A stretch of 64,000 bases of DNA from Yoonia litorea (GCF_900114675.1 NZ_FOZM01000001.1:682001-746000); one strand, 5' to 3'. Positions 17,076 to 26,904 are shown, counted from the first letter of the stretch. Numbers and translations: made by a program. The notes: generated from the letters alone by a model not told the origin.

Positions 17076-19256
17076 ATGGCGAACGAGGGCGATCAGGTTC
17101 AGCAGACCAGCAATGATGACGAGATTGATCTTCTGGATCTCTTGAGCCGCCTTTGGGCTGGCAAATTCACAATCTTCGTCTTTATCGTCCTCGCGGGCCT
17201 TGCGGGGATTTTCTACATCCTGAACACGCCGCGCACCTATCAGGCTGATGGGCTGCTTCAGCTGGAAGAAAAGTCCAGTCAACTCGCACTTCCCAGCAGC
17301 CTAGCGGATCTGTCAGGCGATAGCCCTCGCGCTGTCACTGAGATCGAAATCATTAAGTCGCGTCTGGTTCTTGGCCGCGCCGTCTCGCGCCTCAACCTCG
17401 CTTGGATTGCAGAGCCTGTCGAAGCACCAATCGTCGGTCATTTACTTGCGACACAAAGTTTTTCCCTTCCGGATTGGGCGTTTCTATCGCCCTTCGCCCG
17501 CCAGGGGGATGAAATTGAATTGCAGCTTCTCGACGTACCGGCAGCATGGTTGGGAGAAGACATCCTTCTGGAGGCGGCCGGAACAGGCGCCTTCGACGTC
17601 TGGCTTCCGGACGGGCGAACTGTGCCGGGTCAGGTCGGTGACCTCCTTATTGATCCCGAGACAGGGTTTTCGCTGCGAGTCGGAGTTTTGGTAGGACAGA
17701 CAGGGCGTCAGTATCGCCTCGTGCAACTTCCCGAAACAGAAGCTATCCAACGCGTTCGTGAACGCCTGACAGTCGCGGAACAAGGGCGCAATTCCGGCAT
17801 CCTACGGCTTGAATATCGGTCACAGTCACCTGAACTTGCACGCCGAACACTGGATGCAATTGCCCAGGCCTATCTCGCGCAGAATGCCGAGCGCAGCGCG
17901 GCTGAGGCCGAAAGCAGTCTGGCGTTTATCGAAGGCCAGATCCCTGACGCCCGTCAAGCGGTTCAGGAGGCTGAAGCTGCACTGAACGCCTATCGGCAGG
18001 AACAACAGGCCATCAACCTCGGTGCAGAGGGCGAAGCACTTCTGACGCAAATCCGTGCTGTTGAGACCGAACTTCTTGAGCTAGACGCGCTTGAGGAAGA
18101 ATTGGCCGAGCGATACACGCCAAACCATCCTGAATATCAGCGACTACTGGGTGCGCGTGGCCGTGCAGAGGCACGACTTGCAGAGCTTGAGGAAGAGGTA
18201 CGGACACTTCCAGCAACGCAGCGGGAAGTCATCAATCTCACGCAAGACGTCGAACTGGCACAAGAGGTGTTCATCCAACTTCGCAACCGCGCGCAGGAGC
18301 TTGAAGTGTTGCGTGCTAGTACAATCGGCAATGTGCGGGTGATCGACAGCGCACGGACAGCAATCCGTCCCGTCGCGCCACGGACAATGGTTGTGCTGGC
18401 GCTATCGCTTATCCTTGGCACGGTTCTCGGGATGACTTGGGTGCTACTGCGCAGCTACCTGAGAAAGACGGTCGACGGCGCCGAAGATCTCGAAGCTCTT
18501 GGATTGCCGGTATTTGCGACGCTGAACAAGCATCCTGCCGCAGCGCGGTCCAAGAACAGCGCCCGGTCGCTGCCTCTTGTGGCAATTGAAACGCCAGACT
18601 CACTGTTTGTCGAAGGTTTGCGTTCACTGCGAACCAGCCTGCATTTCGCGATGCTTGATGCAAAGAACAAATCGCTGGTGCTGACCAGTACTGCGCCGGG
18701 GTCAGGCAAAAGCCTGATCAGTGCGAACCTTGCAGCAGTTGCTGCTGAGGCGGGCCAACGGGTTTGTCTGATGGATGCGGACATGCGCCGAGGGCAACAG
18801 CGCAAATACTTCGATATCCCGCGCGACAACCCCGGTCTGGCACAGGTCCTTGCTGGAGAGACGTCGTTTGAAGATGCAGTGCTGCAGAGTAAAGTCGACA
18901 GGCTCAGCGTTCTGCCGGCGGGGCCGTTTCCGCCAAATCCCGCAGAACTGCTCATGCGGCCTGATCTGGCGGCATTGCTCGCACGGCTGGATCAGGAATT
19001 CGATCTGACCATCATCGACGCACCACCGGTGCTGGCCGTGACCGACCCTGTTGTTCTGGGACGGGCTGCCGGCGCGGTCATTGCAGTCACCCGCTTTGCG
19101 CAAACACATCCGGGCGAGGTGCAAGCGATGCTCAAGGTGTTGGGCACGAGCGGCGTCAAGGTATCAGGTGCCATCCTGAACGATTTCGATCCTAAGAAAG
19201 CCAAAAGCCGCGGCGGTTACGGTTATGCCTATAACACGCGCTACAGCTACAAGTAG
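17076..19256 (+). CDS. Polysaccharide co-polymerase and BY-kinase (Wzc/Etk-like)
   Basis: A 726-residue inner-membrane protein. Two transmembrane helices (about residues 30-50 and 430-450) flank a large periplasmic Wzz-type domain with long coiled coils. The cytoplasmic C-terminus is a bacterial tyrosine kinase with Walker A APGSGKS (near residue 540), Walker A' LMDADMRR and Walker B LTIIDAPPV. The tail is a tyrosine cluster (GGYGYAYNTRYSYK, five Tyr), the autophosphorylation site cleared by the neighbouring phosphatase. No glycosyltransferase, Wzx or Wzy gene is present nearby, so the polymer is made by enzymes encoded elsewhere. Confidence 0.93.
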   Translation: MANEGDQVQQTSNDDEIDLLDLLSRLWAGKFTIFVFIVLAGLAGIFYILNTPRTYQADGLLQLEEKSSQLALPSSLADLSGDSPRAVTEIEIIKSRLVLGRAVSRLNLAWIAEPVEAPIVGHLLATQSFSLPDWAFLSPFARQGDEIELQLLDVPAAWLGEDILLEAAGTGAFDVWLPDGRTVPGQVGDLLIDPETGFSLRVGVLVGQTGRQYRLVQLPETEAIQRVRERLTVAEQGRNSGILRLEYRSQSPELARRTLDAIAQAYLAQNAERSAAEAESSLAFIEGQIPDARQAVQEAEAALNAYRQEQQAINLGAEGEALLTQIRAVETELLELDALEEELAERYTPNHPEYQRLLGARGRAEARLAELEEEVRTLPATQREVINLTQDVELAQEVFIQLRNRAQELEVLRASTIGNVRVIDSARTAIRPVAPRTMVVLALSLILGTVLGMTWVLLRSYLRKTVDGAEDLEALGLPVFATLNKHPAAARSKNSARSLPLVAIETPDSLFVEGLRSLRTSLHFAMLDAKNKSLVLTSTAPGSGKSLISANLAAVAAEAGQRVCLMDADMRRGQQRKYFDIPRDNPGLAQVLAGETSFEDAVLQSKVDRLSVLPAGPFPPNPAELLMRPDLAALLARLDQEFDLTIIDAPPVLAVTDPVVLGRAAGAVIAVTRFAQTHPGEVQAMLKVLGTSGVKVSGAILNDFDPKKAKSRGGYGYAYNTRYSYK

Positions 19257-19268
19257 CGAGGCGGCTTT

Positions 19269-20156
19269 CTAGGCGGCCTCGGGCGCACTCTGACCCAAAC
19301 CTGCTTCGATCAACACGTCTCGATACTCTTCGTCCTGCGCAGCGAGATGCAGAATGGCGCGCAACATCCCGGCTTTTGAACCGCAATCAAAGCGCGTACC
19401 GGAGAACCTGAAACCGTGAAGCCCGAGGCGTGCAAGTCCTGCATCAATCGCGTCGGTAAGCTGTATTTCGCCGCCAGCGCCGGGTTCTTGTCCGCTCAGA
19501 TCAGCAAAGATCGACTCATCCAGAATATAGCGACCGACAACGGCCTCTCTTGACGGCGCGTTTTGTGGAGCCGGTTTCTCAACAATGCCATCCGCTGCAA
19601 ACAGGCGACCATGGCGCGCGCCTGAGAGGATTCCGTATTTGTTGGTTTCTTCAAGTGCCACCTCCATCGTGGCCACCATATGACCCGCAGTGCTTGCAGC
19701 ATAGGCATCTATCATCTCGGGCAGGCAGCTTTGGCCAAGGATCAGATCATCAGGAAGGATGACAGCAACAGGTCCAGGCAGCACGTGATCTTTGGCGCAC
19801 AAGACAGCATGACCGAGGCCGAGGGGTTCGTGCTGCATGGTAAAGACGACATCGTCGCTTTCAGGGCAAAGGGCTGCGTCGCGCAGTTCATTTTCAAGGT
19901 CGCGTTTTCCTCGCGACCTGAGTTCAGCGCGAAGTTTTGCGTCGTCCATCACATGGCGTTCAATTGCCTGCTTGGAGGGATGACTGACAAACACCATGCG
20001 TTCGATGCCAGCCTCTTGTGCCTCGTCAATCGCATATTGGATCAGCGGTGTATCAATTACCGGCAGCAGTTCCTTTGGAGTTGCCTTTGTCGCCGGCAAA
20101 AAACGCGTGCCAAGACCTGCGACAGGGAAAATGGCTGTTCTGACCGGTTGCGACAT
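19269..20156 (-). CDS. galU: UTP-glucose-1-phosphate uridylyltransferase
   Basis: The start at 20156 is preferred over an upstream in-frame Met because AGGAGC lies 8 nt ahead and the protein then begins with the family-typical TAIFPVAGLGTRFLPATKATPKE. That gives 295 residues, the usual GalU length. Other GalU features are the LPVIDTPLIQYA block, the ILPDDLIL metal-site region and EKP. It makes UDP-glucose for polysaccharide synthesis and stands convergent to the BY-kinase gene, with stop codons about 12 bp apart. Confidence 0.93.
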   Translation of the reverse strand: MSQPVRTAIFPVAGLGTRFLPATKATPKELLPVIDTPLIQYAIDEAQEAGIERMVFVSHPSKQAIERHVMDDAKLRAELRSRGKRDLENELRDAALCPESDDVVFTMQHEPLGLGHAVLCAKDHVLPGPVAVILPDDLILGQSCLPEMIDAYAASTAGHMVATMEVALEETNKYGILSGARHGRLFAADGIVEKPAPQNAPSREAVVGRYILDESIFADLSGQEPGAGGEIQLTDAIDAGLARLGLHGFRFSGTRFDCGSKAGMLRAILHLAAQDEEYRDVLIEAGLGQSAPEAA

Positions 20157-20476
20157 TGATAATTGCTCCTGTGTTGCTGCACTGCAGAATGTATGTCGGC
20201 TGTGATGAGGGTCAAGAAACGACATCCGAGAGATTGTATGCGACGATTTGTTGCTTAATTTTTGGGCGTGTTTGCTGGAATGCCACGCATTTCATCAACA
20301 GAAACTGACATTCCGTGCCCCTGTTTCATAGATTTCAGCAGTTTTTTGCACCCGCAGCATTGACCGCAGCGTCACGGTTTCCATGTTGAGTGTATGCACA
20401 TTCTGTAGCCCCTCCGTCACAGCCCCAGATCGCGTATCTGAACCAGCGCGCGAAACCCAGTCCCTGAGAGGTCCAC
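20157..20476. promoter_or_regulatory. Divergent 320-bp region between galU and gpsA
   Basis: No gene is visible in this gap. It must hold the promoters of galU (leftward) and the glucosylglycerol operon (rightward). The part at 20330-20460 is less GC-rich, with several TTG and TAT-type elements, but no promoter pair could be assigned with confidence and no riboswitch was recognised. Confidence 0.3.
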
Positions 20477-21619
20477 ATGAAGCATCAAGATTTGCCCACC
20501 GGCGGCACACCACATATCGCAGAGAAATACGCAAAAGTTGCCGTTGTTGGTGCAGGCTCCTGGGGCACCGCGCTGGCCGCTACGCTTGCCCGTTCCGGCG
20601 TTGCGACGTGGCTCTGGGGTCGGAATGCCGAGGTCATTGCAGACATCAATGAAAATCACCGCCATCAGGCGCTGCTGCCAGATGTTGATTTGCCTGAGGA
20701 ACTGAAAGCAACCAGCGCATTGGATGAGGCGCTTTTGGGTGCAGAGGCGGTCCTGATCGTTGTCCCCTCAAGAAGTTTGCGCGAGGTTGCCCAGCAAATG
20801 CGGACTTTTATCCCGGAAGGAATCCCCGTCGCCGTTTGTGCAAAAGGCATCGAGGCAGGCACTGGTTTTCTGATGTCGCAGATTGTGGAAGAGGTCTTGC
20901 AAGGCCACCCCGTCGGTGCCGTCTCAGGGCCAACATTTGCCAAGGAGGTCGCCAAAGGCCACCCCACATCGGCCACCGTTGCATTTCCGTTTTCCCACAA
21001 TGACCGGCTGCATCCCAACATGAGCCCGGCCGCGCGTCTGGCTGTTTCGCTCAGCACCGAAAGCTTCCGCGCCTATGTCTCCGATGATCTGATCGGCGTC
21101 GAGGTAGGCGGCGCGGTCAAGAACGTCATCGCGATTGCCTGCGGGATGATGACGGGGGCAGGGTTTGCGGAAAACACACGGGCTGCGCTGATCACGCGCG
21201 GTCTTGATGAAATGAAGGGACTTGCCGAAGCACTGGGCGGACGCCGCGAAACCGTCACCGGACTTTCAGGCATCGGCGACCTCTCCTTGACCTGCTCCAG
21301 CACAACCTCGCGCAATATGGCACCGGGACATCAGCTAGGACAGGGCATTGCCCGCTATGAATGCTTTGATGGCAAACCAATTGTTGTGGAGGGCGAGGCC
21401 AATGCGAGCTCTGTAACGGAACTTGCGCGCCGTTTGTGCGTTAGCATGCCAATATGCGAAACCGTCAACGCAATTCTCCACGACCAAGCAGACCTCGGAC
21501 ACGCCTTTGCTTCACTCTGGGCAAGGCCAATCGAGGCTGAACCGCGTGCGATGGGGCTGGCGTTGAACCACCCCGCAACAAAAGAAGACATAGCAACTCT
21601 TGCAGAAAGGATCTCATGA
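20477..21619 (+). CDS. gpsA: Glycerol-3-phosphate dehydrogenase, NAD(P)-dependent
   Basis: A 380-residue dehydrogenase reducing dihydroxyacetone phosphate to sn-glycerol 3-phosphate. The dinucleotide-binding motif VVGAGSWGTALA begins near residue 23. Further GpsA blocks are VSGPTFAKEV, the GVEVGGAVKNVIAIACG catalytic-lysine region and GLSGIGDLSLTC. It is some 40 residues longer than typical GpsA, partly from a polar N-terminal extension of about 20 residues. Its stop overlaps the next start (ATGA), placing it in an operon with a phosphatase and GgpS. Here it probably supplies glycerol 3-phosphate for glucosylglycerol rather than only for lipids. Confidence 0.92.
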   Translation: MKHQDLPTGGTPHIAEKYAKVAVVGAGSWGTALAATLARSGVATWLWGRNAEVIADINENHRHQALLPDVDLPEELKATSALDEALLGAEAVLIVVPSRSLREVAQQMRTFIPEGIPVAVCAKGIEAGTGFLMSQIVEEVLQGHPVGAVSGPTFAKEVAKGHPTSATVAFPFSHNDRLHPNMSPAARLAVSLSTESFRAYVSDDLIGVEVGGAVKNVIAIACGMMTGAGFAENTRAALITRGLDEMKGLAEALGGRRETVTGLSGIGDLSLTCSSTTSRNMAPGHQLGQGIARYECFDGKPIVVEGEANASSVTELARRLCVSMPICETVNAILHDQADLGHAFASLWARPIEAEPRAMGLALNHPATKEDIATLAERIS

Positions 21620-22392
21620 CCCGTCACGAAACATTCCCCGAGACAGCAATCCGTGAAAAGGAACTGGTGCTCGCTACAGACCTGGATGGTACATTTCTGG
21701 GTGGAAGCGAAGAGGACCGGCAGAAATTCTACAGCTTTATCGAGGCAAACCGGCAGCGCATCGGTTTGATCTTTGTGACAGGACGCGATCCGAATTTTGT
21801 CCGCGAACTTACCCGCAAAAAAGGTGTACCCAAACCCGACTATGTGGTCGGTGATGTTGGCACCACCATTGCCTCCGTTGACCGGGATCACTTTCTCGTC
21901 CCGATTGCGCCGCTTGAAGAAGAAATCGAAAAGGCGTGGGCCAACGCCAATGGGCGCGTGCAGGCGGCACTGACCAAGATTGATGGTCTCCGCCTGCAAT
22001 CCACCGGCTTCCGCCACCGTGTCAGCTATGACATGGACCCCGACACATTTGATCGTCGCGCTCTCGATATCGTAGCCGATATGGGCCTTGATGCCCTGAT
22101 TTCGGATGATCGCTTTTTTGATGTTCTGCCAAAGGATGTCAGCAAAGGCCCATCACTATTGCGCCTTCTCGAACATCTGGAAATCGACAACCGCCGCACA
22201 CTCGTTGCCGGTGACACGCTCAACGACCTTTCGATGCTCAAGCTTGGCTTGCCTGCGGTCGCTGTTGGCGGATCAGAAGACGCCCTGATCGATGCGGTTT
22301 CTGGACTGGAGCACGTCCATGTCGCCAAAGGCGTCGGCGTTGCAGGTATCGCAGAAGCAATCCTCACAAAAAACATGCTGGCGAAAGCCTAA
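21616..22392 (+). CDS. HAD-family phosphatase, probable glucosylglycerol-phosphate phosphatase
   Basis: A 258-residue HAD subfamily IIB hydrolase. Motif I is ATDLDGTFL (nucleophile Asp), motif II lies in LIFVTGRD, and motif IV is AGDTLNDLSML with the two acidic metal ligands. It is coupled to gpsA by an ATGA overlap and lies 11 bp before the GT20 synthase gene. By position it should remove the phosphate from glucosylglycerol phosphate, as the HAD part of fused GgpPS enzymes does in some pseudomonads. Cyanobacterial StpA is a different, longer protein. A sucrose- or trehalose-phosphate phosphatase role is the alternative. Confidence 0.75.
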   Translation: MTRHETFPETAIREKELVLATDLDGTFLGGSEEDRQKFYSFIEANRQRIGLIFVTGRDPNFVRELTRKKGVPKPDYVVGDVGTTIASVDRDHFLVPIAPLEEEIEKAWANANGRVQAALTKIDGLRLQSTGFRHRVSYDMDPDTFDRRALDIVADMGLDALISDDRFFDVLPKDVSKGPSLLRLLEHLEIDNRRTLVAGDTLNDLSMLKLGLPAVAVGGSEDALIDAVSGLEHVHVAKGVGVAGIAEAILTKNMLAKA

Positions 22393-22403
22393 GGAGTCCC
22401 CCC

Positions 22404-23891
22404 ATGTCATCAGAACTCGTGATTGTTTATCACCGCCAGCCTTACGAAGAAGTCGAAGAGAACGGCAAAACCGTCCTGCGCGAGAATAAAAGCCCGAACG
22501 GGATTGTCCCGACGCTCAAAAGCTTCTTTGGCAGTGTCAATCACGGGTCGTGGGTGGCTTGGAAACTTGCCGACGATCTTGAAAATCCTGGCTTTGCGCA
22601 AAAAATCGAGATTGATGACGACTACGGGCAATATACCGTGTCGCGTCTTCCGCTGACATCCGCACAGGTCAAGGAATTCTACCATGTGACCTCGAAAGAG
22701 GCATTCTGGCCGATCCTGCATTCATTCAAGGAACGCTACAACTACGACCCTGTCGACTGGGCAAACTTTCGGGATGTGAACCGCCGTTTTGCAGAGGCGG
22801 CTGCGGCCGAAGCAGCAGAAGGTGCGCTGGTCTGGGTGCATGACTACAATCTCTGGCTTGTGCCAGGCTATCTGCGCAGTATGCGCCCAGATGTGCGTAT
22901 CGCATTCTTTCACCATACGCCGTTCCCGTCAGCAGACGTTTTCAATGTGCTGCCGTGGCGCAAGGAAATTGTCGCGAGCCTCTTGGCCTGTGACGATGTG
23001 GGCTTTCACATCCCGCGGTTCGCAGCCAACTTTGTCTCCGTGGTCCAAAGCCTTTTCGATGCTGACATCGTGTCGCGCGAACGTGTTCCTGACAAATGGA
23101 TCACTGATGGCACCGCATTGACGGAACGCTCTGTACCGACACGGATCAGCTATGACGGGCACGAGGTTTCGGTAAGCTACACACCACTTGGCGTGGACAC
23201 CGATTTCATTGATGCGCGGGCGAACCAGCCTGAAGTGCATGAAGCAGCAAAGGCGATCCGGGACGAGATGGGGGATCAGCAGTTGATCCTGAGTGTCGGA
23301 CGCACCGACTACACCAAAGGCGGTGTCGAGCAGCTTGCCAGCTTTGAACGGGTTCTTGAAGCCGAACCCGATCTGCATGGCAAGGTGCGCTTGATGCATG
23401 TGTCGGTCTCGGCCAACCGGAATATGCGCGCATATGAGGAAATTCAAAACGAGATTGAGCAAGCCGCAGGCCGGATCAATGGCCGCTTTGGCTCGTTCGA
23501 GTGGCAGCCGATCACGCTGATTTCGCGTGCGATCCCGTTTGCCGATCTGATTGCCTATTATCAGGCGGCCGACGTGGCTTGGATTACACCGCTGGCAGAT
23601 GGCATGAACTTGGTCTGCAAGGAATTTGTTGCCTCGCGCGTCGATGATGACGGCGTGCTTGTGCTGTCAGAATTCGCCGGGGCAGCCGTTGAACTCGGAG
23701 ACGCCGTCATTGCCAACCCGTTCTCGCATCGCGCGATGGATCACGCGATCCTGCAGGCGATCAGAATGCCAGGCGACGAGCGTCGCGGCCGCATGGCAAA
23801 GCTGCGCGAAGCCGTCAGATCAAATGACGTGCGGGCGTGGGGGCCTGGCAGACTGAAGGTCACAAACGTCAGGCCAATCGCGGCAGAGTAA
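22404..23891 (+). CDS. ggpS: Glucosylglycerol-phosphate synthase
   Basis: A 495-residue GT20 glycosyltransferase. It condenses a nucleotide-glucose (ADP-glucose in characterised GgpS) with glycerol 3-phosphate. The segment [17 protein letters not shown] and the following [14 protein letters not shown] distinguish GgpS from trehalose-6-phosphate synthase, which otherwise shares the fold and the [15 protein letters not shown] and [11 protein letters not shown] blocks. The neighbours gpsA (acceptor supply) and a HAD phosphatase (final step) complete a glucosylglycerol pathway, an osmolyte of marine and salt-tolerant bacteria. RBS AAGGAG precedes the start. Confidence 0.85.
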   Translation: MSSELVIVYHRQPYEEVEENGKTVLRENKSPNGIVPTLKSFFGSVNHGSWVAWKLADDLENPGFAQKIEIDDDYGQYTVSRLPLTSAQVKEFYHVTSKEAFWPILHSFKERYNYDPVDWANFRDVNRRFAEAAAAEAAEGALVWVHDYNLWLVPGYLRSMRPDVRIAFFHHTPFPSADVFNVLPWRKEIVASLLACDDVGFHIPRFAANFVSVVQSLFDADIVSRERVPDKWITDGTALTERSVPTRISYDGHEVSVSYTPLGVDTDFIDARANQPEVHEAAKAIRDEMGDQQLILSVGRTDYTKGGVEQLASFERVLEAEPDLHGKVRLMHVSVSANRNMRAYEEIQNEIEQAAGRINGRFGSFEWQPITLISRAIPFADLIAYYQAADVAWITPLADGMNLVCKEFVASRVDDDGVLVLSEFAGAAVELGDAVIANPFSHRAMDHAILQAIRMPGDERRGRMAKLREAVRSNDVRAWGPGRLKVTNVRPIAAE

Positions 23892-23949
23892 GCGTCACTG
23901 GTGTACGGCAGCGTTCGTTCAGGTCGTCTAGCGCTGCACGGCGCAGGTG

Positions 23950-24942
23950 CTATTGCACACCTGTCGCGCGCTTGAGAATATCGACACCCTGCATCTTCCA
24001 GAAGTGAAGCAAGTCGATAAATATCCAGTTTTCCGACAGCTTGTCCCCGTCGCGGCGATACATGTCGATGACGCGCATATCCCCGAACTGGCCTGTTGCT
24101 GGCATCCCCATAAACCCGCCTTCATGGCGGAGTGACAGGTTAGGGCGTCCGAAAAAGCCGCCGTATGATCCTTCTGCGATTTTAGCAACGTGCCCGATGA
24201 ATTTCCGGTCACGGAACGCCATGCGGAAGGGGCCTGCGTGTTGTTTGGCGTAACGCTCGATCGTGTATGTCGCGCCTATACCCGCAGGACCCCACCAGAT
24301 CATGTCTTCGTTCCAGGTGCGTCTGAGTTCATCCTCAAGCCCCGAAATATCGCCGCCGGTCCATCCGGCGATATCGCTGATCATGGCGTTGATCGCTGCC
24401 ATGGTCTTGGCGCCCTCGGCCGGATCGACGTCCTGAAAGTATAGTCCGTCATGGGTCAGTGGCCCCGGTTGCACAAGCGTTGCAGCCGTCTGCGGGCCGA
24501 ACGGATTCTGTCCGGCCTGCTGCATGAGGTGCGGAATGTCGAAATACATCGCCTCGTGGGTTATCCGACCGTCTTCGACTTTGTGAAAGGCCGCATAGCG
24601 CAGCATCGCGATCTTGCGTGTAGGACGAATGCCCAGCCAAGCGCCATCAAACAACCCCATGAGGTGACCCATCGAGGCCACCCAGAGCGACGCGCCATCA
24701 TCAATGAAGTTGCGCCCGGCGAAAAACAGGTCGAGCCGCCGCTGCATCGGCCTCAGTGCGGCCTGCAGCGGTTTCCAGAAGTGTGTTGCGACTTCTTGCG
24801 CATTGCTGAAATCGTCGAACGGGTGAAAGCCCTGCCACACCAGATCGGGCGCGCAATAGGTGCTCATCGCAGCTTCGGGGTCTTGTTTCAGCGCATCATA
24901 GTATGCGCGCACCAGGGATTTGGCGTCCTCAAACTCGCTCAT
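23950..24942 (-). CDS. Tandem SnoaL/NTF2-like protein A
   Basis: A 330-residue soluble protein made of two SnoaL-type NTF2-fold halves (about residues 5-150 and 185-320). Each half has an aromatic-rich core and a W.G..PAGIG or FHP-like pocket segment. It is clearly related to the protein at 30984-32024: both have a WxGPxGIG motif, an Arg-(H)-xxPF segment and an NWxxxDLL...GVD ending. SnoaL-fold enzymes include cyclases, isomerases, dehydratases and hydrolases, so the reaction cannot be named. It is the last gene of the minus-strand ABC transporter operon. Confidence 0.8.
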   Translation of the reverse strand: MSEFEDAKSLVRAYYDALKQDPEAAMSTYCAPDLVWQGFHPFDDFSNAQEVATHFWKPLQAALRPMQRRLDLFFAGRNFIDDGASLWVASMGHLMGLFDGAWLGIRPTRKIAMLRYAAFHKVEDGRITHEAMYFDIPHLMQQAGQNPFGPQTAATLVQPGPLTHDGLYFQDVDPAEGAKTMAAINAMISDIAGWTGGDISGLEDELRRTWNEDMIWWGPAGIGATYTIERYAKQHAGPFRMAFRDRKFIGHVAKIAEGSYGGFFGRPNLSLRHEGGFMGMPATGQFGDMRVIDMYRRDGDKLSENWIFIDLLHFWKMQGVDILKRATGVQ

Positions 24943-24981
24943 CGGTCTTGCTCATCAGGTAGGTGGAAACGTTGGTCGTGT

Positions 24982-25863
24982 TTACCCTTTTACGGCACCT
25001 GCGGTCAGGCCACTCACGATCTGTCGCTGGAAGAACAACACCAGCACAAAGAGCGGCAGCATCGCTGATACAACGGCGGCAACCGCATACATCACATTGC
25101 CTGCATCAAAAGTTGACCCGAGGAATGACGCAATCTTTGGCACCATTGTCTGGTTCTCTCGGCTCAGAAGCATCGATGTCACCGCAAAGTCGTTATAGGC
25201 CAGCAGGAAGCTAAACAGCCCTGTCGTGATCACGCCAGGCCACATGACCGGAATGATCACATAGCGGAACGCCTGAAACCGTGTGCACCCATCCACCATC
25301 GCGCTTTCATCCATGTCTTTGGGGATGTTGAGAAAGAAGGAATGCAGCATCCACAATGTAAACGGCTGATTGATAGCCACGAGCACGATGATTGTCGTGG
25401 GTAGGTGGCCCCAGAGGTTCCACTGAAAGAACGGCAAAAGGTAACCTGATACCAGCGTGATATGCGGCATGGCCCGAAACACGAGGGCTGCCATCAGGAT
25501 CCAGAACGCATAGCGATAACCCGACCGCGCCAGCGCATAGCCGCCCAAGGTTCCCAGCGTCAGCGAAATCACAACGACGCTGACAACGATGATCATTGTA
25601 TTCATCACCGCGCGCCAGAATTCATTTGTGACCCAAGCGCCGTAATAACCATTGCCCGTAAAAGGCGCGCCGGTTTCAACTGTGGTTCGCACACCCGTCA
25701 GGGCATAGGTCCAATCCGCCTTTGAGAAGAAGTCGGCCTCGACTTTGAAAGAACCCCACATGGTCCAGACAAAGGGGAAGGCCGCAAGGATCAGCCATAG
25801 AATGACAAATCCGGTGGAGACGATGACAAGGCCTTTGGGGCGTCTTTGGGTTGCAGCAGACAT
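24982..25863 (-). CDS. Carbohydrate-type ABC transporter permease (MalG/UgpE-like)
   Basis: A 293-residue inner-membrane permease with six hydrophobic segments. The EAA loop that contacts the ATPase is at DESAMVDGCTRFQAFRYVIIPVMWPG. Family MalG/UgpE (CUT1). It works with the adjacent permease, the binding protein at 26970-28202 and the ATPase at 28480-29532. The gap to the neighbouring permease gene is 12 bp, so they are co-transcribed. The solute is unknown; CUT1 transporters import sugars, polyols and glycerol phosphodiesters. Confidence 0.9.
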   Translation of the reverse strand: MSAATQRRPKGLVIVSTGFVILWLILAAFPFVWTMWGSFKVEADFFSKADWTYALTGVRTTVETGAPFTGNGYYGAWVTNEFWRAVMNTMIIVVSVVVISLTLGTLGGYALARSGYRYAFWILMAALVFRAMPHITLVSGYLLPFFQWNLWGHLPTTIIVLVAINQPFTLWMLHSFFLNIPKDMDESAMVDGCTRFQAFRYVIIPVMWPGVITTGLFSFLLAYNDFAVTSMLLSRENQTMVPKIASFLGSTFDAGNVMYAVAAVVSAMLPLFVLVLFFQRQIVSGLTAGAVKG

Positions 25864-25875
25864 GGTTGTCCTCTC

Positions 25876-26904
25876 CTAGGCGCGCTTGCGGTTAAAGTCG
25901 CGCCAGGTGCGCAGCAGCACTGGCGACAGAAGGATACAGACACCGACGATTGTCATCATCGAGGTCGCGGCAGCGGACCCGAAGAGCGCCGTGTCTCCGC
26001 GCAGATCATCGTAGATAAATGTACTGAGTGATGACGCATTCGCCTGCGCCGAGAAGGCCACGATCGGCTCGAACACCCTGAAGTTATCCATCAGCTGGAT
26101 CAGGATCACGAACACAACCAGCGGCATCATATAGGGGATTGTGACATAGCGGATGCGCTGCCAGCGGTTTGCGCCGTCAATCTGCGCAGCCTCCAGCGTT
26201 TCGCTCGGCACGGTCTGCAGGCCCGCGTAGAAGACAACAAAGGCAAACGGGGCAGAGTGCCAGATGCCGTAAATGAACAGCATCAGCCACGTGAGTGGTG
26301 CGGAGGCTTTGACCGATAATCGCGGGTCATCAAAGATGTTTTGCAAGGCAGCACCCAGAATACCGTCAGCATCCACCATCCAGAACAGCACAAGGCCACC
26401 GATCAGCGGTGTCACGATCATCGGCAGCAGCGAGATAAAGATTGTCGGTCCCTTCACGATGCGCGGCAGTGAATTGACGCCAAGCGCAATCGCCAGACCA
26501 AGGACAATTACGAAAGGTGTCACGATCGCAGTATAGGACAGCGTGAATGCCAAGGCCCGATAGAAGGGCAGGTTCATCAGGAATGACCCGAATTCCGACC
26601 AGCTTTCAGTGGTATTCCAGGCTTCAGAAACTTCGGCAAAGGCCAGATGGTTGCGGTCAGTGTATGTGCCAAATCCGTTAAAGCGCCCAAGCGGGTCAGC
26701 TTCCTGCAACGCACGTGTCGCCTCGACATCGACCACGACTTCTTCCTGGCATCCGAAGGGGCCGCAGTTCTCGGTGACGATGGTCACCTGATCATGTTTG
26801 ACGAAAAGCGACTGCGTCATGACAGAGCCAATCGGCAGTGCGATGAACAGGATCATCGCAAGGAGTGAGGGAAACATGAACCAGAAGAAAGTGCGATGTG
26901 GCAT
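25876..26904 (-). CDS. Carbohydrate-type ABC transporter permease (MalF/UgpA-like)
   Basis: A 342-residue permease, longer than its partner because a periplasmic insertion of about 80 residues follows the first helix (residues about 35-115, with the pair CGPFGC). Six transmembrane helices follow, and the EAA loop reads LEAAQIDGANRWQRIRYVTIP. It forms the heterodimeric channel with the downstream permease. The enlarged periplasmic loop resembles the MalF arrangement, which contacts the binding protein. It lies between the binding protein gene and the second permease. Confidence 0.9.
   Translation of the reverse strand: MPHRTFFWFMFPSLLAMILFIALPIGSVMTQSLFVKHDQVTIVTENCGPFGCQEEVVVDVEATRALQEADPLGRFNGFGTYTDRNHLAFAEVSEAWNTTESWSEFGSFLMNLPFYRALAFTLSYTAIVTPFVIVLGLAIALGVNSLPRIVKGPTIFISLLPMIVTPLIGGLVLFWMVDADGILGAALQNIFDDPRLSVKASAPLTWLMLFIYGIWHSAPFAFVVFYAGLQTVPSETLEAAQIDGANRWQRIRYVTIPYMMPLVVFVILIQLMDNFRVFEPIVAFSAQANASSLSTFIYDDLRGDTALFGSAAATSMMTIVGVCILLSPVLLRTWRDFNRKRA

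Noticed and set aside
22404-23891. Trehalose-6-phosphate synthase (OtsA)
   Set aside because: Same GT20 fold, but the [13 protein letters not shown] segment and the coupling to gpsA fit glucosylglycerol-phosphate synthase better.
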